A stretch of DNA of 64,000 bases, taken from assembly GCA_902779575.1 (NCBI GenBank), contig CACZBW010000011.1, positions 1 through 64,000 of the forward strand, written 5' to 3'. The stretch's first letter is position 1, and each line of letters opens with the position of its first letter. Positions 32,456 through 41,842 of this stretch are shown here, in pieces. The notes beneath the pieces were generated by a model that was not told the DNA's origin, ran no database searches, and saw only the letters and a program-made list of their open reading frames with translations. The stretch is from an uncultured Lachnospiraceae bacterium (GTDB lineage Bacteria > Bacillota > Clostridia > Lachnospirales > Lachnospiraceae). A program made the translations under genes and the position numbers.

Positions 32456-34270
32456 TCAGGAAATATCCAGTTTGCAGACTTTCCGGTCCCAGGTCAGCAG
32501 ACCGTTTGTCTCTTCCTCGATATCCGACAGCTGTGTGTAGATGGCTCCCGCCAGGCCTTCTTCCCGGAGGCTCCGGCACTCCCCGATCAGAGAATGGACG
32601 GCTTCAGCAAATTCTTCCGGCTCATAGTGGCGGTACCCATAAGTGGTTTCACTCATCACATGATCCGAAATCAGGCAGTCACAGCCGCCGTATTCCGTCA
32701 GGACGCAGGGTCTGCCCTGTTTGTCCTGTTTGGCCCTGAGCGCACTGTAATAGTTGTGGACGCTGAGGATATCCCCGCCGTTCTGGTCGAACCAGCCGCT
32801 GGCATGGTCCACAGGACGGGTCGGATCTTCGGCCTTGATCCGTTCGGTTATCCGCAGGGAATCGAACTGGCCCCATCCTTCGTTAAAGAGCGTCCACAGG
32901 CCGATGCAGGGACTGTTATAGAGCAGGCGGATCATGCGAAGGGTATCTTTCTCAAACTGGTCCCGGCTCTTTTTGGAGGATCGGGACAGCAATTTGTAGT
33001 GGTCATCCTTCAGATGGGAGCCGACGACGGGAAGGACTGTCGGCATATAGGTTACCAGCAGCTTATTCAGCGGGCCTCCGCCGTTCACCATATCCTGCCA
33101 GACGACCATGCCCAGACGGTCGCAGTGATAATACCATCTGGCCGGCTCGATTTTCAGGTGCTTCCTGATTGTATTAAAGGAGAGCTTCTTCATCTCGGTA
33201 ATATCGAAGATCATCGCTTCGTCCGCCGGCGCTGTCATGAGGCTTTCCGGCCAGTAGCCCTGATCCAGAACGCCGTTGAAGAAATAGGGGCTGCCGTTGA
33301 GAGTAAGGCACGGCTGGCCTGCCGGCGTCACGCCTGTTCCGAAAGAGCGCATGGCAAAATACGAGGAAACCTTGTCATCTCCCGCCTGAATCTCCAGAGG
33401 ATACAGAAACGGATTTTCCGGGCTCCAGAGGCGCAGTTCCTTAACCGGAAGCGTGATGCGCAGATTCTTTTTCGCATGGAAGGTATAGGTTCTTCCTTCC
33501 AGGATGACCTGCACCTTAAGGCCGGAAAGAGACGGATCGGAAGAGTCCGGCTCCCCGAGGCCGTGTAATTTCAGCTGGAGCCGGACCTTCTGCTCGTCCG
33601 GCAGCGGGGTAATCTTCATGCTGCGGAGGGAAACGGAAGGTACTTTTTCCATCCATGCTGTCTGCCAGATGCCGCTCTGCCCCTGATAAAACATCCCGGC
33701 AGGGGAGAGGGTCTGCTTCCCGCGGCAGGCTGTTCCCTGGTCCGTGTCGTCTTTGACGGCCAGTTTCAGTTCATTTTCTCCCTGACTGAGATAGTCGGTC
33801 ACGTCAAAGGAAAACGGCAGATATCCGTTCTGATGGCTGCCGACCTTCCGGCCGTTCCAGTAGACGGTGCATCTTTCGTCAACCGCCCCGAAATGAAGGA
33901 TCAGACGGTAACCGTCCGGCAGATCTACGGGATCGATTTTCCTGCCATACCACAGGGTTTCTCCCGGCTGAAGAACCCTTTTGACTCCGGACCGGGCTGT
34001 CTCCGGAGAGAAGGGAACCAGGATCCGGCCATCCGGCCTGTTCATCACTTCTGTTTCTGATTCCACGCCTGCCGGAAGGATACAGTAATTCCACCAGCCG
34101 TTCAGGCACTGCCAGTTCCCGCGGATCATCTGCGGGCGGGGATATTCCGGAAGCGGTACCGCGTCCGGCCCGTCTGTGACGCCTTCACTCCAGGGGGAGC
34201 ACAGCGTGTAAGCCTGCTGATCTTTTTTTCGATTCAGCTGAAGGGTACCGATTGCATCTTTCATTCTCAT
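32456..34270 (-). CDS. Glycoside hydrolase family 2 enzyme, cytoplasmic
   Basis: A 604-residue protein in the GH2 layout: N-terminal sugar-binding domain (LILHFGAVDERCTVYWNG), immunoglobulin-like domain, then the TIM barrel. Acid/base E464 lies in LFNEGWGQ and nucleophile E526 in LTEYGG. No signal peptide. It could be a beta-galactosidase, beta-mannosidase or beta-glucuronidase; the specificity is not evident. GAGGA precedes the first ATG. It is divergent from a MATE gene and convergent with GH13. Confidence 0.88.
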   Translation of the reverse strand: MRMKDAIGTLQLNRKKDQQAYTLCSPWSEGVTDGPDAVPLPEYPRPQMIRGNWQCLNGWWNYCILPAGVESETEVMNRPDGRILVPFSPETARSGVKRVLQPGETLWYGRKIDPVDLPDGYRLILHFGAVDERCTVYWNGRKVGSHQNGYLPFSFDVTDYLSQGENELKLAVKDDTDQGTACRGKQTLSPAGMFYQGQSGIWQTAWMEKVPSVSLRSMKITPLPDEQKVRLQLKLHGLGEPDSSDPSLSGLKVQVILEGRTYTFHAKKNLRITLPVKELRLWSPENPFLYPLEIQAGDDKVSSYFAMRSFGTGVTPAGQPCLTLNGSPYFFNGVLDQGYWPESLMTAPADEAMIFDITEMKKLSFNTIRKHLKIEPARWYYHCDRLGMVVWQDMVNGGGPLNKLLVTYMPTVLPVVGSHLKDDHYKLLSRSSKKSRDQFEKDTLRMIRLLYNSPCIGLWTLFNEGWGQFDSLRITERIKAEDPTRPVDHASGWFDQNGGDILSVHNYYSALRAKQDKQGRPCVLTEYGGCDCLISDHVMSETTYGYRHYEPEEFAEAVHSLIGECRSLREEGLAGAIYTQLSDIEEETNGLLTWDRKVCKLDIS

Positions 34271-34507
34271 AATGAGTCCTCTTTTTTATTCTTATATATA
34301 TGGGAAGCGCGGATAAAGCCGGTTTTAACATTCAAAGCTTCCGAATCAGTGCTTCGTCCGGAATATATTGGTAATTCAGGATCCGCGCAGCCTGGTTAAA
34401 ACTCTGACTTACTATTTTACATACGCCGCGTTTTTTTTCAATGGTTTTATTTTTTCTTCTCAGAGACGGAGGGTATTTCTTTCTTTCATGGAAAATGAAA
34501 AATCCTC

Positions 34508-34535
34508 TTCAAATTCATTTTTTGTGTGTTATGAT
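34508..34535 (+). promoter_or_regulatory. Possible promoter for the second MATE gene
   Basis: TTCAAA (34508-34513), a 16-bp spacer and TATGAT (34530-34535) lie about 40 bp before the ATG at 34576. The 305-bp region between the divergent GH2 and MATE genes is AT-rich and otherwise featureless. Confidence 0.35.
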
Positions 34536-34575
34536 TTCTGCAATGACATAATGTGTAAGGAGCAGATGAATTCTG

Positions 34576-35961
34576 ATGTTGAAACGGTTTATAGGTACGC
34601 GAAGCTTTTACAGGTCTGTTATGCTGCTGCTGATTCCTATCGTGGTGCAGCAGTTTATTACCAATTTTGTGTCGCTGCTGGACAACATTATGGTCGGCCA
34701 GCTCGGAACAGAGTCGATCTCTGCAGCCTCTATCGCGAACAGCGTACAGCTGGTTTTCATGCTGGCCGTTTTCGGCGGGCTGAGCGGGTTCAGTATTTTC
34801 GGCGCCCAGTTTTACGGTAAAGGGGATACGGATGGAGTAAGGAACACCTTCCGTGTTAAGATTCTGTTCTGCATCCTGTGCACGGCGGCCGGAATCCTGA
34901 TCTACCGTTTTTTTGGACATTCCTTTATCCACGCTTTCCTGCTGGGGGAGAGCAACGGCGGCGACATGGCCCTGGCACTGAGAGAAGGTACCTCTTACCT
35001 GATGATTATGCTCTGGGGCCTGCTTCCATTTGCCTTTGTCCAGGCTTATGCGGGTACGCTGCGGGAAGCGGGGGAGACGGTTGTTCCCATGGCCGCCGGT
35101 ATATGCGCTATTCTGACAAACCTGTTTCTGAACTGGGTCCTGATTTTCGGAAAGCTGGGCGCGCCGGCGCTCGGCGTAAGAGGAGCGGCGATCGCCACAG
35201 TGATCTCCAGATACGTGGAGCTGCTGGTGGTGCTGGTTTACGCTTATACGCATCTGGACCGGTATCCCTTCATCCGCGGGGCGCTGCCCGGACTGAAGGT
35301 TCCCCTGGCTCTGGTCCGCCGTATGGCGCCCGTGGCGGCTCCGCTGCTGGTAAATGAGATCCTCTGGTCCCTGGCCATGACTTTCATTAACCAGCTCTAT
35401 TCCTCCCGCGGGCTGAACGCGGTTGCGGCGCTGAACATCAACGGCACGGCATGGAATCTGTTCTGCGTGATCATGTTCGCCATGGGTACGGCGATTTCCA
35501 TCATGGTCGGCCAGCGTCTTGGCGCGGGAAGAATCGACGAAGCCAGGGATGTGGACCGGAAGCTGCTCTTCCTGACGGTATCGCTGCATGTGCTGATCGG
35601 CGCCGGGATGATCCTTGCGTCCCCGTATATTCCCCGGCTTTATAATGTCATCCCGGAAGTCCGGACTCTGACGAGCCGGCTGCTTGTCGTCGCCGGTCTG
35701 TCCCTGCCGATCCATTCTTTTGCGCATGCGACGTATTTTACCATCCGCTCCGGGGGACGGACGGTTATCACCTTCCTCTTTGACGCGGTTTACACCTGGA
35801 CAGTCACTGTCCTTCTGGCGTTCTGTCTCTGCCGCTTTACGAATCTGGAGATTGTAAAGATCTATTTCTGCGTGCAGTTTATCGACGTGATCAAGGTGGT
35901 ACTGGGACTTCTGATGCTGCGGTCCGATTTCTGGGCGCGCAATGTGGTTTCGGATGTGTGA
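34576..35961 (+). CDS. MATE family efflux transporter (2 of 3)
   Basis: A 461-residue, 12-helix membrane protein with the MATE motif PIVVQQFITNFVSLLDNIMVGQLG near the N-terminus and the equivalent LLVNEILWSLAMTFINQLY in the second half. AAGGAG is 13 bp from the ATG at 34576, a long spacing; an out-of-frame ATG at 34566 lies between. Its substrate is unknown. A small hairpin (GCCTGTCA/TGACAGGC, 35993-36011) follows the gene without a T tail. Confidence 0.9.
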   Translation: MLKRFIGTRSFYRSVMLLLIPIVVQQFITNFVSLLDNIMVGQLGTESISAASIANSVQLVFMLAVFGGLSGFSIFGAQFYGKGDTDGVRNTFRVKILFCILCTAAGILIYRFFGHSFIHAFLLGESNGGDMALALREGTSYLMIMLWGLLPFAFVQAYAGTLREAGETVVPMAAGICAILTNLFLNWVLIFGKLGAPALGVRGAAIATVISRYVELLVVLVYAYTHLDRYPFIRGALPGLKVPLALVRRMAPVAAPLLVNEILWSLAMTFINQLYSSRGLNAVAALNINGTAWNLFCVIMFAMGTAISIMVGQRLGAGRIDEARDVDRKLLFLTVSLHVLIGAGMILASPYIPRLYNVIPEVRTLTSRLLVVAGLSLPIHSFAHATYFTIRSGGRTVITFLFDAVYTWTVTVLLAFCLCRFTNLEIVKIYFCVQFIDVIKVVLGLLMLRSDFWARNVVSDV

Positions 35962-36069
35962 CCGGAAATAGTACTCTCAGGCTGCTGCGGGTGCCTGTCA
36001 ATCTGACAGGCAGGAATGCAAAGGGAATGCCGGGGCCTGGGGAAGATTCTCTGTCGGAAAGGCGGTTGT

Positions 36070-36957
36070 ATGAAAATATCAGAAAGCTGCGCGAAATGCC
36101 TGTATGACCGGCAGCGCGCAAGGATGCCGGATGAAGATTATCTGAAGGAGGTACGTAGTCTGCTCGAAGAAAGGGGAGAAAACGATTCCTCTCCTTTGCT
36201 TGTCTACAGATTCAATCAGGCTTATGCCCGCCGTTTCGGTTCCGCGGACAGCTATGCCGGGGTGAAGCGCAGTTACAACGATCTTGTTCTGAGCATGGCA
36301 GATCATTTACGGGCGCAGATCGAAGCGTCCGATGATCCGCTGGCAGCAGCTCTGGCTTACGCGCGGGTCGGCAACTATATTGATTTCGGCGCAATGGATA
36401 CGGTGGATGAGGCTACATTTCTGGGTCTCTTTAAGGAAGCTGTGCTGCGTCCGGAGGAAAAGAGCGTATACGAAAGCTTCCTGAAAGCTTGCGAAAAAGG
36501 GGAACGTTTTCTCCTGATTGCGGACAACTGTGGAGAGATAGTGCTGGACAGGCTTCTTCTGGAACAGCTGAAGAAACGGTTCGGGCAGCTGTGTCTGCAG
36601 GTGCTGGTGCGCGGAGGAGAGGTGCTGAATGACGTGACGGTCCGGGACGCGGTGTATGCGGGCGTCGATCAGCTGGCGGAAATCTTCTCCAACGGGGCGG
36701 CCATCGCGGGAACCGTGTATGGGCTGATGCCGGAGGAGGCCAGACAGGCCCTTGACGCGGCGGATGTGGTGCTCGCGAAAGGGCAGGGTAACTATGAATC
36801 CCTGTCCGGGCAGGGCAGGCATATTTTCTACGCCTTCCTTTGCAAGTGCGATCTGTTTACCAGCCGTTTTCGTGTTCCGGCGCTCACGGGTATGCTGGTG
36901 GAGGAAAATACCGGAATGCCGGCAGGAGAAAATACCGTGGGTCCGGGTTCCGTATGA
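36070..36957 (+). CDS. DUF89 (damage-control phosphatase) family protein
   Basis: A 295-residue protein with the N-terminal CAKCLYDRQ cysteine pair and the DUF89 catalytic blocks DNCGEIVLD, VRGGEVLNDVT and DVVLAKGQGNYESLSG. DUF89 proteins are metal-dependent phosphatases thought to remove damaged or excess sugar phosphates, or phosphopantetheine derivatives. The C-terminus has a short repeat-like tail (LVEENTGMPAGENT). The start at 36070 has AAAGGCGG upstream. Its nearby glycosidases suggest sugar-phosphate housekeeping. Confidence 0.88.
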   Translation: MKISESCAKCLYDRQRARMPDEDYLKEVRSLLEERGENDSSPLLVYRFNQAYARRFGSADSYAGVKRSYNDLVLSMADHLRAQIEASDDPLAAALAYARVGNYIDFGAMDTVDEATFLGLFKEAVLRPEEKSVYESFLKACEKGERFLLIADNCGEIVLDRLLLEQLKKRFGQLCLQVLVRGGEVLNDVTVRDAVYAGVDQLAEIFSNGAAIAGTVYGLMPEEARQALDAADVVLAKGQGNYESLSGQGRHIFYAFLCKCDLFTSRFRVPALTGMLVEENTGMPAGENTVGPGSV

Positions 36958-37082
36958 GAAAGGATACGGCTCGCGGATGATACTGCTGGCTGCTGCAGGA
37001 TCACCGGGGCTATATTTGATAATAGAGAAAGTAAATACCGGAATTCAGGCCGGAGTGTTTTTTATGAGAGGAGTTACAGAGG

Positions 37083-38297
37083 ATGAGGGACTATGCGCAC
37101 AGAAAGGCAGCCAGGAGACTGCAGGTAACAGATGCGTCCGGAAATCCGGTCAGAAATACAGTGCTGGAAATCAAGCAGACAGGGCACAGCTTCCTGTTTG
37201 GCTGCGGCGCATTTGACACGATTCCGTATACAAATGACAGAAAGGACGATCCTTTCTGCAAAGACCGGGTGGAAAAGTGGCTGAACCTGTATAATTACGG
37301 GACCCTCCCCTTCTACTGGGGCAGATATGAACCGACGGAGGGAAAACCGGCTTTTGAGAGCACCATGAACGCCGCGTCTTTCCTGACAGGAAAGAAGGTA
37401 AAAGTAAAGGGACATCCTCTCTGCTGGCATACGGTGTGCGCCGACTGGCTCATGGAATATGATAATAAGACAATTCTGGATAAGCAGCTAAAGCGAATCG
37501 ACAGGGAAGTCACAGCCTTCAGAGGCGTGATCGACATGTGGGACGTGATCAATGAAGTGGTGATCATGCCGGTTTTTGACAGATATGATAACGCTGTTAC
37601 CAGGATCTGCAAAGAATATGGGCAGGTGAATCTGGTGAAGGAGGTCTTCGCGGCGGCGAAGGCAGCGAATCCGGACGCGGTTCTTCTGATCAATGATTTC
37701 AACTTAAGCGAAAAATATGCGGAGCTGATTGCCGCCTGTCTGGACGCGGGAGTTCCGATCGGAGCGATCGGCCTGCAGACGCATCAGCATCAGGGATATA
37801 TGGGCACGGAAAAGCTGGAGGAAATCCTGCGCAGATTCGAACCCTTTGGAATTCCGCTGCACTTTACGGAAAATACGCTGGTCTCCGGGCATCTGATGCC
37901 GCCGCATATTGTCGACCTGAACGACTACCAGATCCCGGAATGGCCGACCACGCCGGAGGGCGAGGAGCGCCAGGCCAGGGAGATGGAAGAGATGTACCGC
38001 TTCCTGTTCGACCATCCGCTGGTGGAAGCCATCACCGGCTGGGATTTTGCCGACGGGGCATGGCTGGGCGCGCCGAGTGGCGTGATCCGGAAGGACAACA
38101 GTGTGAAGGCTTCCTATGAAATGCTCAGGAAGCTGATTCATGAGGAATGGCATACAGCGGGAAGCTGCCGTACGGATGAGAACGGATGGGCTGAAATAGA
38201 GGGCTTCAAAGGGAGCTACCGGATAACAGCGCAGGGAGCTTCGGCTGAATTTGAGCTGGGCAAAGCAGCTGATACAGACAGAGTAGTCCTGCGCTGA
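37083..38297 (+). CDS. GH10 family beta-xylanase-like enzyme, cytoplasmic
   Basis: A 404-residue GH10 barrel. HPLCWH is followed by the acid/base WDVINEV (E158); QTHQHQGY comes next and the nucleophile is E263 in LHFTEN. A small beta domain opens and closes the protein (RLQVTDASGNPVRNTVLEI; the last 45 residues). It has no signal peptide, so it likely acts on imported xylo-oligosaccharides. The nucleophile motif is TENTL rather than the common TELD. AGAGGAG lies upstream of the ATG. Confidence 0.9.
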   Translation: MRDYAHRKAARRLQVTDASGNPVRNTVLEIKQTGHSFLFGCGAFDTIPYTNDRKDDPFCKDRVEKWLNLYNYGTLPFYWGRYEPTEGKPAFESTMNAASFLTGKKVKVKGHPLCWHTVCADWLMEYDNKTILDKQLKRIDREVTAFRGVIDMWDVINEVVIMPVFDRYDNAVTRICKEYGQVNLVKEVFAAAKAANPDAVLLINDFNLSEKYAELIAACLDAGVPIGAIGLQTHQHQGYMGTEKLEEILRRFEPFGIPLHFTENTLVSGHLMPPHIVDLNDYQIPEWPTTPEGEERQAREMEEMYRFLFDHPLVEAITGWDFADGAWLGAPSGVIRKDNSVKASYEMLRKLIHEEWHTAGSCRTDENGWAEIEGFKGSYRITAQGASAEFELGKAADTDRVVLR

Positions 38298-38305
38298 CCG
38301 GCAAG

Positions 38306-39679
38306 TTATTCTTCCACAATTTTTCGGGCGACATAAACGCCGCTGGCGGAAGCATGGGAGAGGGAATGGGTGACGCCGCTGCCGTCTCCGATGATATAGA
38401 GGCCTTTATGGCAGCTCTCAAGGTTTTCGTCCAACGCAACTTCCATGTTATAGAATTTTACTTCCACGCCGTACAGCAGGGTATCGTCATTGGCTGTGCC
38501 GGGGGCGATCTTGTCCAGCGCGTAGATCATTTCCATGATTCCGTCCATGATCCGCTTGGGGAGTACAAGGCTCAGGTCTCCCGGAGTCGCGGCCAGGGTC
38601 GGTACGACCAGCCCCTCCGCGATGCGGCTGTGATTGCTGCGCCGTCCGCGCACCAGGTCGCCGAAGCGCTGTACAATGACGCCGCCGCCCAGCATATTGG
38701 AAAGGCGGGCGATGCTCTCTCCGTAGGCGTTGCTGTCTTTGAAGGGTTCAGAAAAATGTTTTGAAACCAGCAGCGCGAAGTTGGTATTTTCTGTTTTCCT
38801 GGAGGGATCCTCGAAGCTGTGCCCGTTTACCGTGACGATGCCGTTTGTGTTCTCATTTACAACGATCCCGTTGGGGTTCATGCAGAAGGTGCGGACGTTG
38901 TCTTCGTATTTCTCCGTGCGGTATACGATCTTGCTCTCATAGAGCTCGTCCGTCAGGTCGGAGAATATGACAGCCGGAAGCTCTACGCGCACGCCGATAT
39001 CTACCCGGTTTGAGCGGGTCGGGATATCCAGTTCCCGGCAGACGGTCTCCATCCATTTGCTGCCGCTTCGGCCGACAGAGACGATGCACTTGCTGCAGTC
39101 CGCGGTCTCAGTGCCTTTGTAATGGACGCGGTAGCCACCGTTTTCCAGCTTCTCCAGATGTTCCGCCGGCGTGTGGAAATAGAAATCCGCCCGGTCCTTC
39201 AGTTCCTGATAGAGCCGGCCCAGAACAATGTAATTGATGTCTGTTCCCAGGTGCCGCACGGAAGCGTTCAGAAGCTTAAGCTTATTCTGGATGCAGAGCT
39301 TCTTGAATTTTGTTCCGGCTGTGGAGTACATCTTTGTCCCCTGTCCGCCGTGGGAAAGGTTGATCTCATCCACATAGTTCATCAGACTGATCGCCTGAGT
39401 TTTCCCGATGTATTCATACAGGGTTCCGCCGAAATCGTTGGTGATGTTGTATTTCCCGTCCGAGAAGGCGCCTGCGCCGCCGAAACCGTTCATGATGGCA
39501 CAGGTCTTGCATCTGACACAGGATTCGGCTTTCCCCTCGGTGATGGGACAGCGGCGTTCGGCAAGCGGGCCGCCTGTCTCAAATATGGCGATTTTCAGAT
39601 TCGGACGGAGGCGGATCAGCTCATAGGCAGAGAAGATGCCGCCAGGGCCCGCACCGATTATAATCACGTCGTAATTCAT
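38306..39679 (-). CDS. FAD-dependent NAD(P) oxidoreductase
   Basis: A 457-residue flavoprotein starting with the dinucleotide-binding GAGPGGIFSAYEL and ending with a second FAD contact, GLYIIGDGSG. A cluster CVRCKTC near residue 57 could bind a metal or redox centre. It belongs to the broad family of uncharacterised FAD dehydrogenases (COG2509-like). GAGGT lies 7 bp before the ATG. It converges with the GH10 gene with only 8 bp between stop codons. Confidence 0.85.
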   Translation of the reverse strand: MNYDVIIIGAGPGGIFSAYELIRLRPNLKIAIFETGGPLAERRCPITEGKAESCVRCKTCAIMNGFGGAGAFSDGKYNITNDFGGTLYEYIGKTQAISLMNYVDEINLSHGGQGTKMYSTAGTKFKKLCIQNKLKLLNASVRHLGTDINYIVLGRLYQELKDRADFYFHTPAEHLEKLENGGYRVHYKGTETADCSKCIVSVGRSGSKWMETVCRELDIPTRSNRVDIGVRVELPAVIFSDLTDELYESKIVYRTEKYEDNVRTFCMNPNGIVVNENTNGIVTVNGHSFEDPSRKTENTNFALLVSKHFSEPFKDSNAYGESIARLSNMLGGGVIVQRFGDLVRGRRSNHSRIAEGLVVPTLAATPGDLSLVLPKRIMDGIMEMIYALDKIAPGTANDDTLLYGVEVKFYNMEVALDENLESCHKGLYIIGDGSGVTHSLSHASASGVYVARKIVEE

Positions 39680-39864
39680 GCCAGTACCTCGTTTTCTTAA
39701 TTATGTCTTACACAGTCTCGCAAAAGCATGGCTTTGCGGAAGGCTGTATTTATCTTAACACGGTTTTCCTGAAAGGCGGAAAGCAGTCGAAACAGCTGGC
39801 TGATATCCGGGTATTCGGATCAGCACCCCGGCCTCCGGCCCAGGATATGGCTTTAATAGAAGAA

Positions 39865-41223
39865 TTATTCTTCCGAAGGAGTCTCTGCCTGGATGAAATC
39901 CGCGATATCGCCGATTACCTCCGGATCGATTCTTTCATTCACTTCATAGGCAGCAGGCCCATCCTCCATTTTTCCGTGAATAAAGACATGGATCAGGCCG
40001 GGATAGGAATGGAAGGTCCAGTTTTCCTTATCTTTGAGGGCTTCCTGAAAAAGGCGGAAATCTTCCATGGTTACCTGGTAGTCCTCTTCTCCCTGCAGCA
40101 GCAGGCAGGGAAGGGTAATCTGGCGCGCCGTATCCAGAACATCATATGAGGCCAGCCATTTCCAGTATGGGGCGTAAGCGCCCGCGATCTGATCGTCATC
40201 GGAAAGGCTGTCAAGATCATTCAGCTTTTCCAGCTCAGGAAGCATTCTGTCTCTCTGCGCCGCGGCTGCTTCCGAGAAGCCGGCGAGGAATTCCAGCTGC
40301 TCTTTCATGAGAGCGTCCAGACGGCGGGCCGATGGAGCCATAAGGATATATCCGCAGGCCTGCACCGGGGCGTTTCTCAGCTCCCGGTCAATGGCGGGAA
40401 TCGCCTGGGCGCCGAGACTGTGGCCCAGCACAAAGATTCTGTCCGGATCGATGGCCTCCTGTCCGGCGAGCAGCTGTACGGCAGCAACAGCGTCCAGGAT
40501 GGATTCGTCCATCAGGGTGCCCTGTTTATCAGCGGCAAGTTCCTTTCCGTAGACATAGGTGCGCTTGTCGAAACGGTACACGGCGATCCCCAGTTTATTC
40601 AGGCCTTCCGCGATATCCTTAAAAGGAGTGAGAGAGCCGATCCGCTCATCGCGGTCGTTGGGACCGGAGCCGTGGATCAGTACAACGGCGGGGAATGGGC
40701 CGCTGCCTTCGGGGAGAGTCAGGGTACCGGGAAGCTCGCCGTTCAGTTCCGGTACCGGAAGAGCCAGATCAACGGAAGAGAAGACATCATCCTGCTGCCG
40801 GGGGACTTCGCCCGTAAAGCGGTCTATGGTAAGCCCGGCCAGGGCGTCTCCGTCCATGGCCAGGACAAAATCCACCGAACTGGCAGCAAAGATACAGGGA
40901 ACACGGAAGGTGGTCCTGCCCTGACTGTTTTCCTCATAGGCAGGGAAGATCTCCTGTACCGCTCCGAGAGAATCGAGCTGTTTGGAAAGACCCTTAAAGC
41001 CGCCGAGAGGAATCATCGCCAGCTTCATCATGCCGCTCAGTTTGTACTGGCCGTCCAGGGACGCCGGATCCCCGTTCACCAGGATCTGTACAAAGGCGTC
41101 AGCGTCTTCGGGAACTGAGATGGTTTTCAGATTTTCCTCAGCACCGGCGTTAAAAGGCCCGCAGGCCAGAAGCACAAGCAAAACGGCGCAAAGCGCACAA
41201 CAGATACGAAAGGATTTTTTCAT
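39865..41223 (-). CDS. Lipoprotein alpha/beta hydrolase (DUF3887-like N-terminal domain)
   Basis: A 452-residue protein. The signal peptide ends LLVLLACG with C21, consistent with a lipobox. Residues 35-135 resemble the DUF3887 module that precedes many secreted hydrolases. The catalytic domain has the oxyanion strand VVLIHGSGPNDRD, nucleophile GHSLG, acid in LQGEEDYQV and His in GLIHVF. It is probably a membrane-anchored esterase or peptidase. The start at 41223 is chosen for the signal peptide and GGAGAG 7 bp upstream; the frame stays open farther upstream. Confidence 0.85.
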   Translation of the reverse strand: MKKSFRICCALCAVLLVLLACGPFNAGAEENLKTISVPEDADAFVQILVNGDPASLDGQYKLSGMMKLAMIPLGGFKGLSKQLDSLGAVQEIFPAYEENSQGRTTFRVPCIFAASSVDFVLAMDGDALAGLTIDRFTGEVPRQQDDVFSSVDLALPVPELNGELPGTLTLPEGSGPFPAVVLIHGSGPNDRDERIGSLTPFKDIAEGLNKLGIAVYRFDKRTYVYGKELAADKQGTLMDESILDAVAAVQLLAGQEAIDPDRIFVLGHSLGAQAIPAIDRELRNAPVQACGYILMAPSARRLDALMKEQLEFLAGFSEAAAAQRDRMLPELEKLNDLDSLSDDDQIAGAYAPYWKWLASYDVLDTARQITLPCLLLQGEEDYQVTMEDFRLFQEALKDKENWTFHSYPGLIHVFIHGKMEDGPAAYEVNERIDPEVIGDIADFIQAETPSEE

Positions 41224-41569
41224 GATAATCTCTCCACTCTGCCGCTTTTGAACGGCGGCATAAACAGGTATAAAAGAATCATTTAAATGAACCGGCAGCG
41301 CCTCCGGTATCCGGAACCGGCTGTCTGACATTCTGCTCTGAATTATAGCACACGGAGCCGCGTTATGTCTTATCAGTATGTCAATACGAAGGTTTTTCAT
41401 TTGACTGGAGAAGTTCTGCTTTTCCGGCTGCGGCTTTCCTCTGACTGTGAAGGCGGAGCAGATCCGGAAGAAGTATTATATCTTCTGGACAGGGAGAAGA
41501 GAGGGACAGAGAAATTTCTGAATGACCATAGAGTGGACATATTCTTTTTTTGCATTATACTCTGTTGTA

Positions 41570-41761
41570 GGGAAACGCTGATTTATACTGAATGGCAACT
41601 TTTGATACCTTGGAAACAGCGTTTCCCTATATATTCTTTGAGCGCGTAATGCGCTCAAAGCCGCGTGCTGCGCGGCTTGCAGAGCAAGCCTTCCGCTGCG
41701 CAGCACTGCGATCCGCTGGAGGCTCTAAGGAAACACTGATATAATCAGTGTTTCCTTAGAG
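41570..41761. repeat. 192-bp element of consecutive hairpins, palindromic repeat copy 2
   Basis: Left unit: GGGAAACGCTG (41570-41580) with CAGCGTTTCCC (41617-41627). Then CTTTGAGCGC/GCGCTCAAAG (41636-41660), GCCGCG/CGCGGC and GCTTG/CAAGC. It ends with an 18-pair perfect palindrome CTCTAAGGAAACACTGAT/ATCAGTGTTTCCTTAGAG (41723-41761, loop ATA). All arms are self-complementary, giving an array of five stem-loops. It sits in the 619-bp gap between the lipoprotein hydrolase and the cation transporter genes; the rest of the gap shows no gene that I can support. Confidence 0.8.
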
Positions 41762-41842
41762 AGCGGCAGTCCGCCCGATCGCACATGGAATTCACGTCAG
41801 GGGATACGCGTTCAATTACAGAACTGTATGAGGTAAGCGGCC

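Noticed and set aside
32378..33568. 396-codon plus-strand frame opposite the GH2 gene
   Set aside because: No motif, no ribosome site, and a clear GH2 enzyme with both catalytic glutamates is on the other strand.
41365..41649. 94-codon plus-strand ORF before the hairpin element
   Set aside because: It runs into the repeat element, has no ribosome site, and its sequence lacks protein-like composition.
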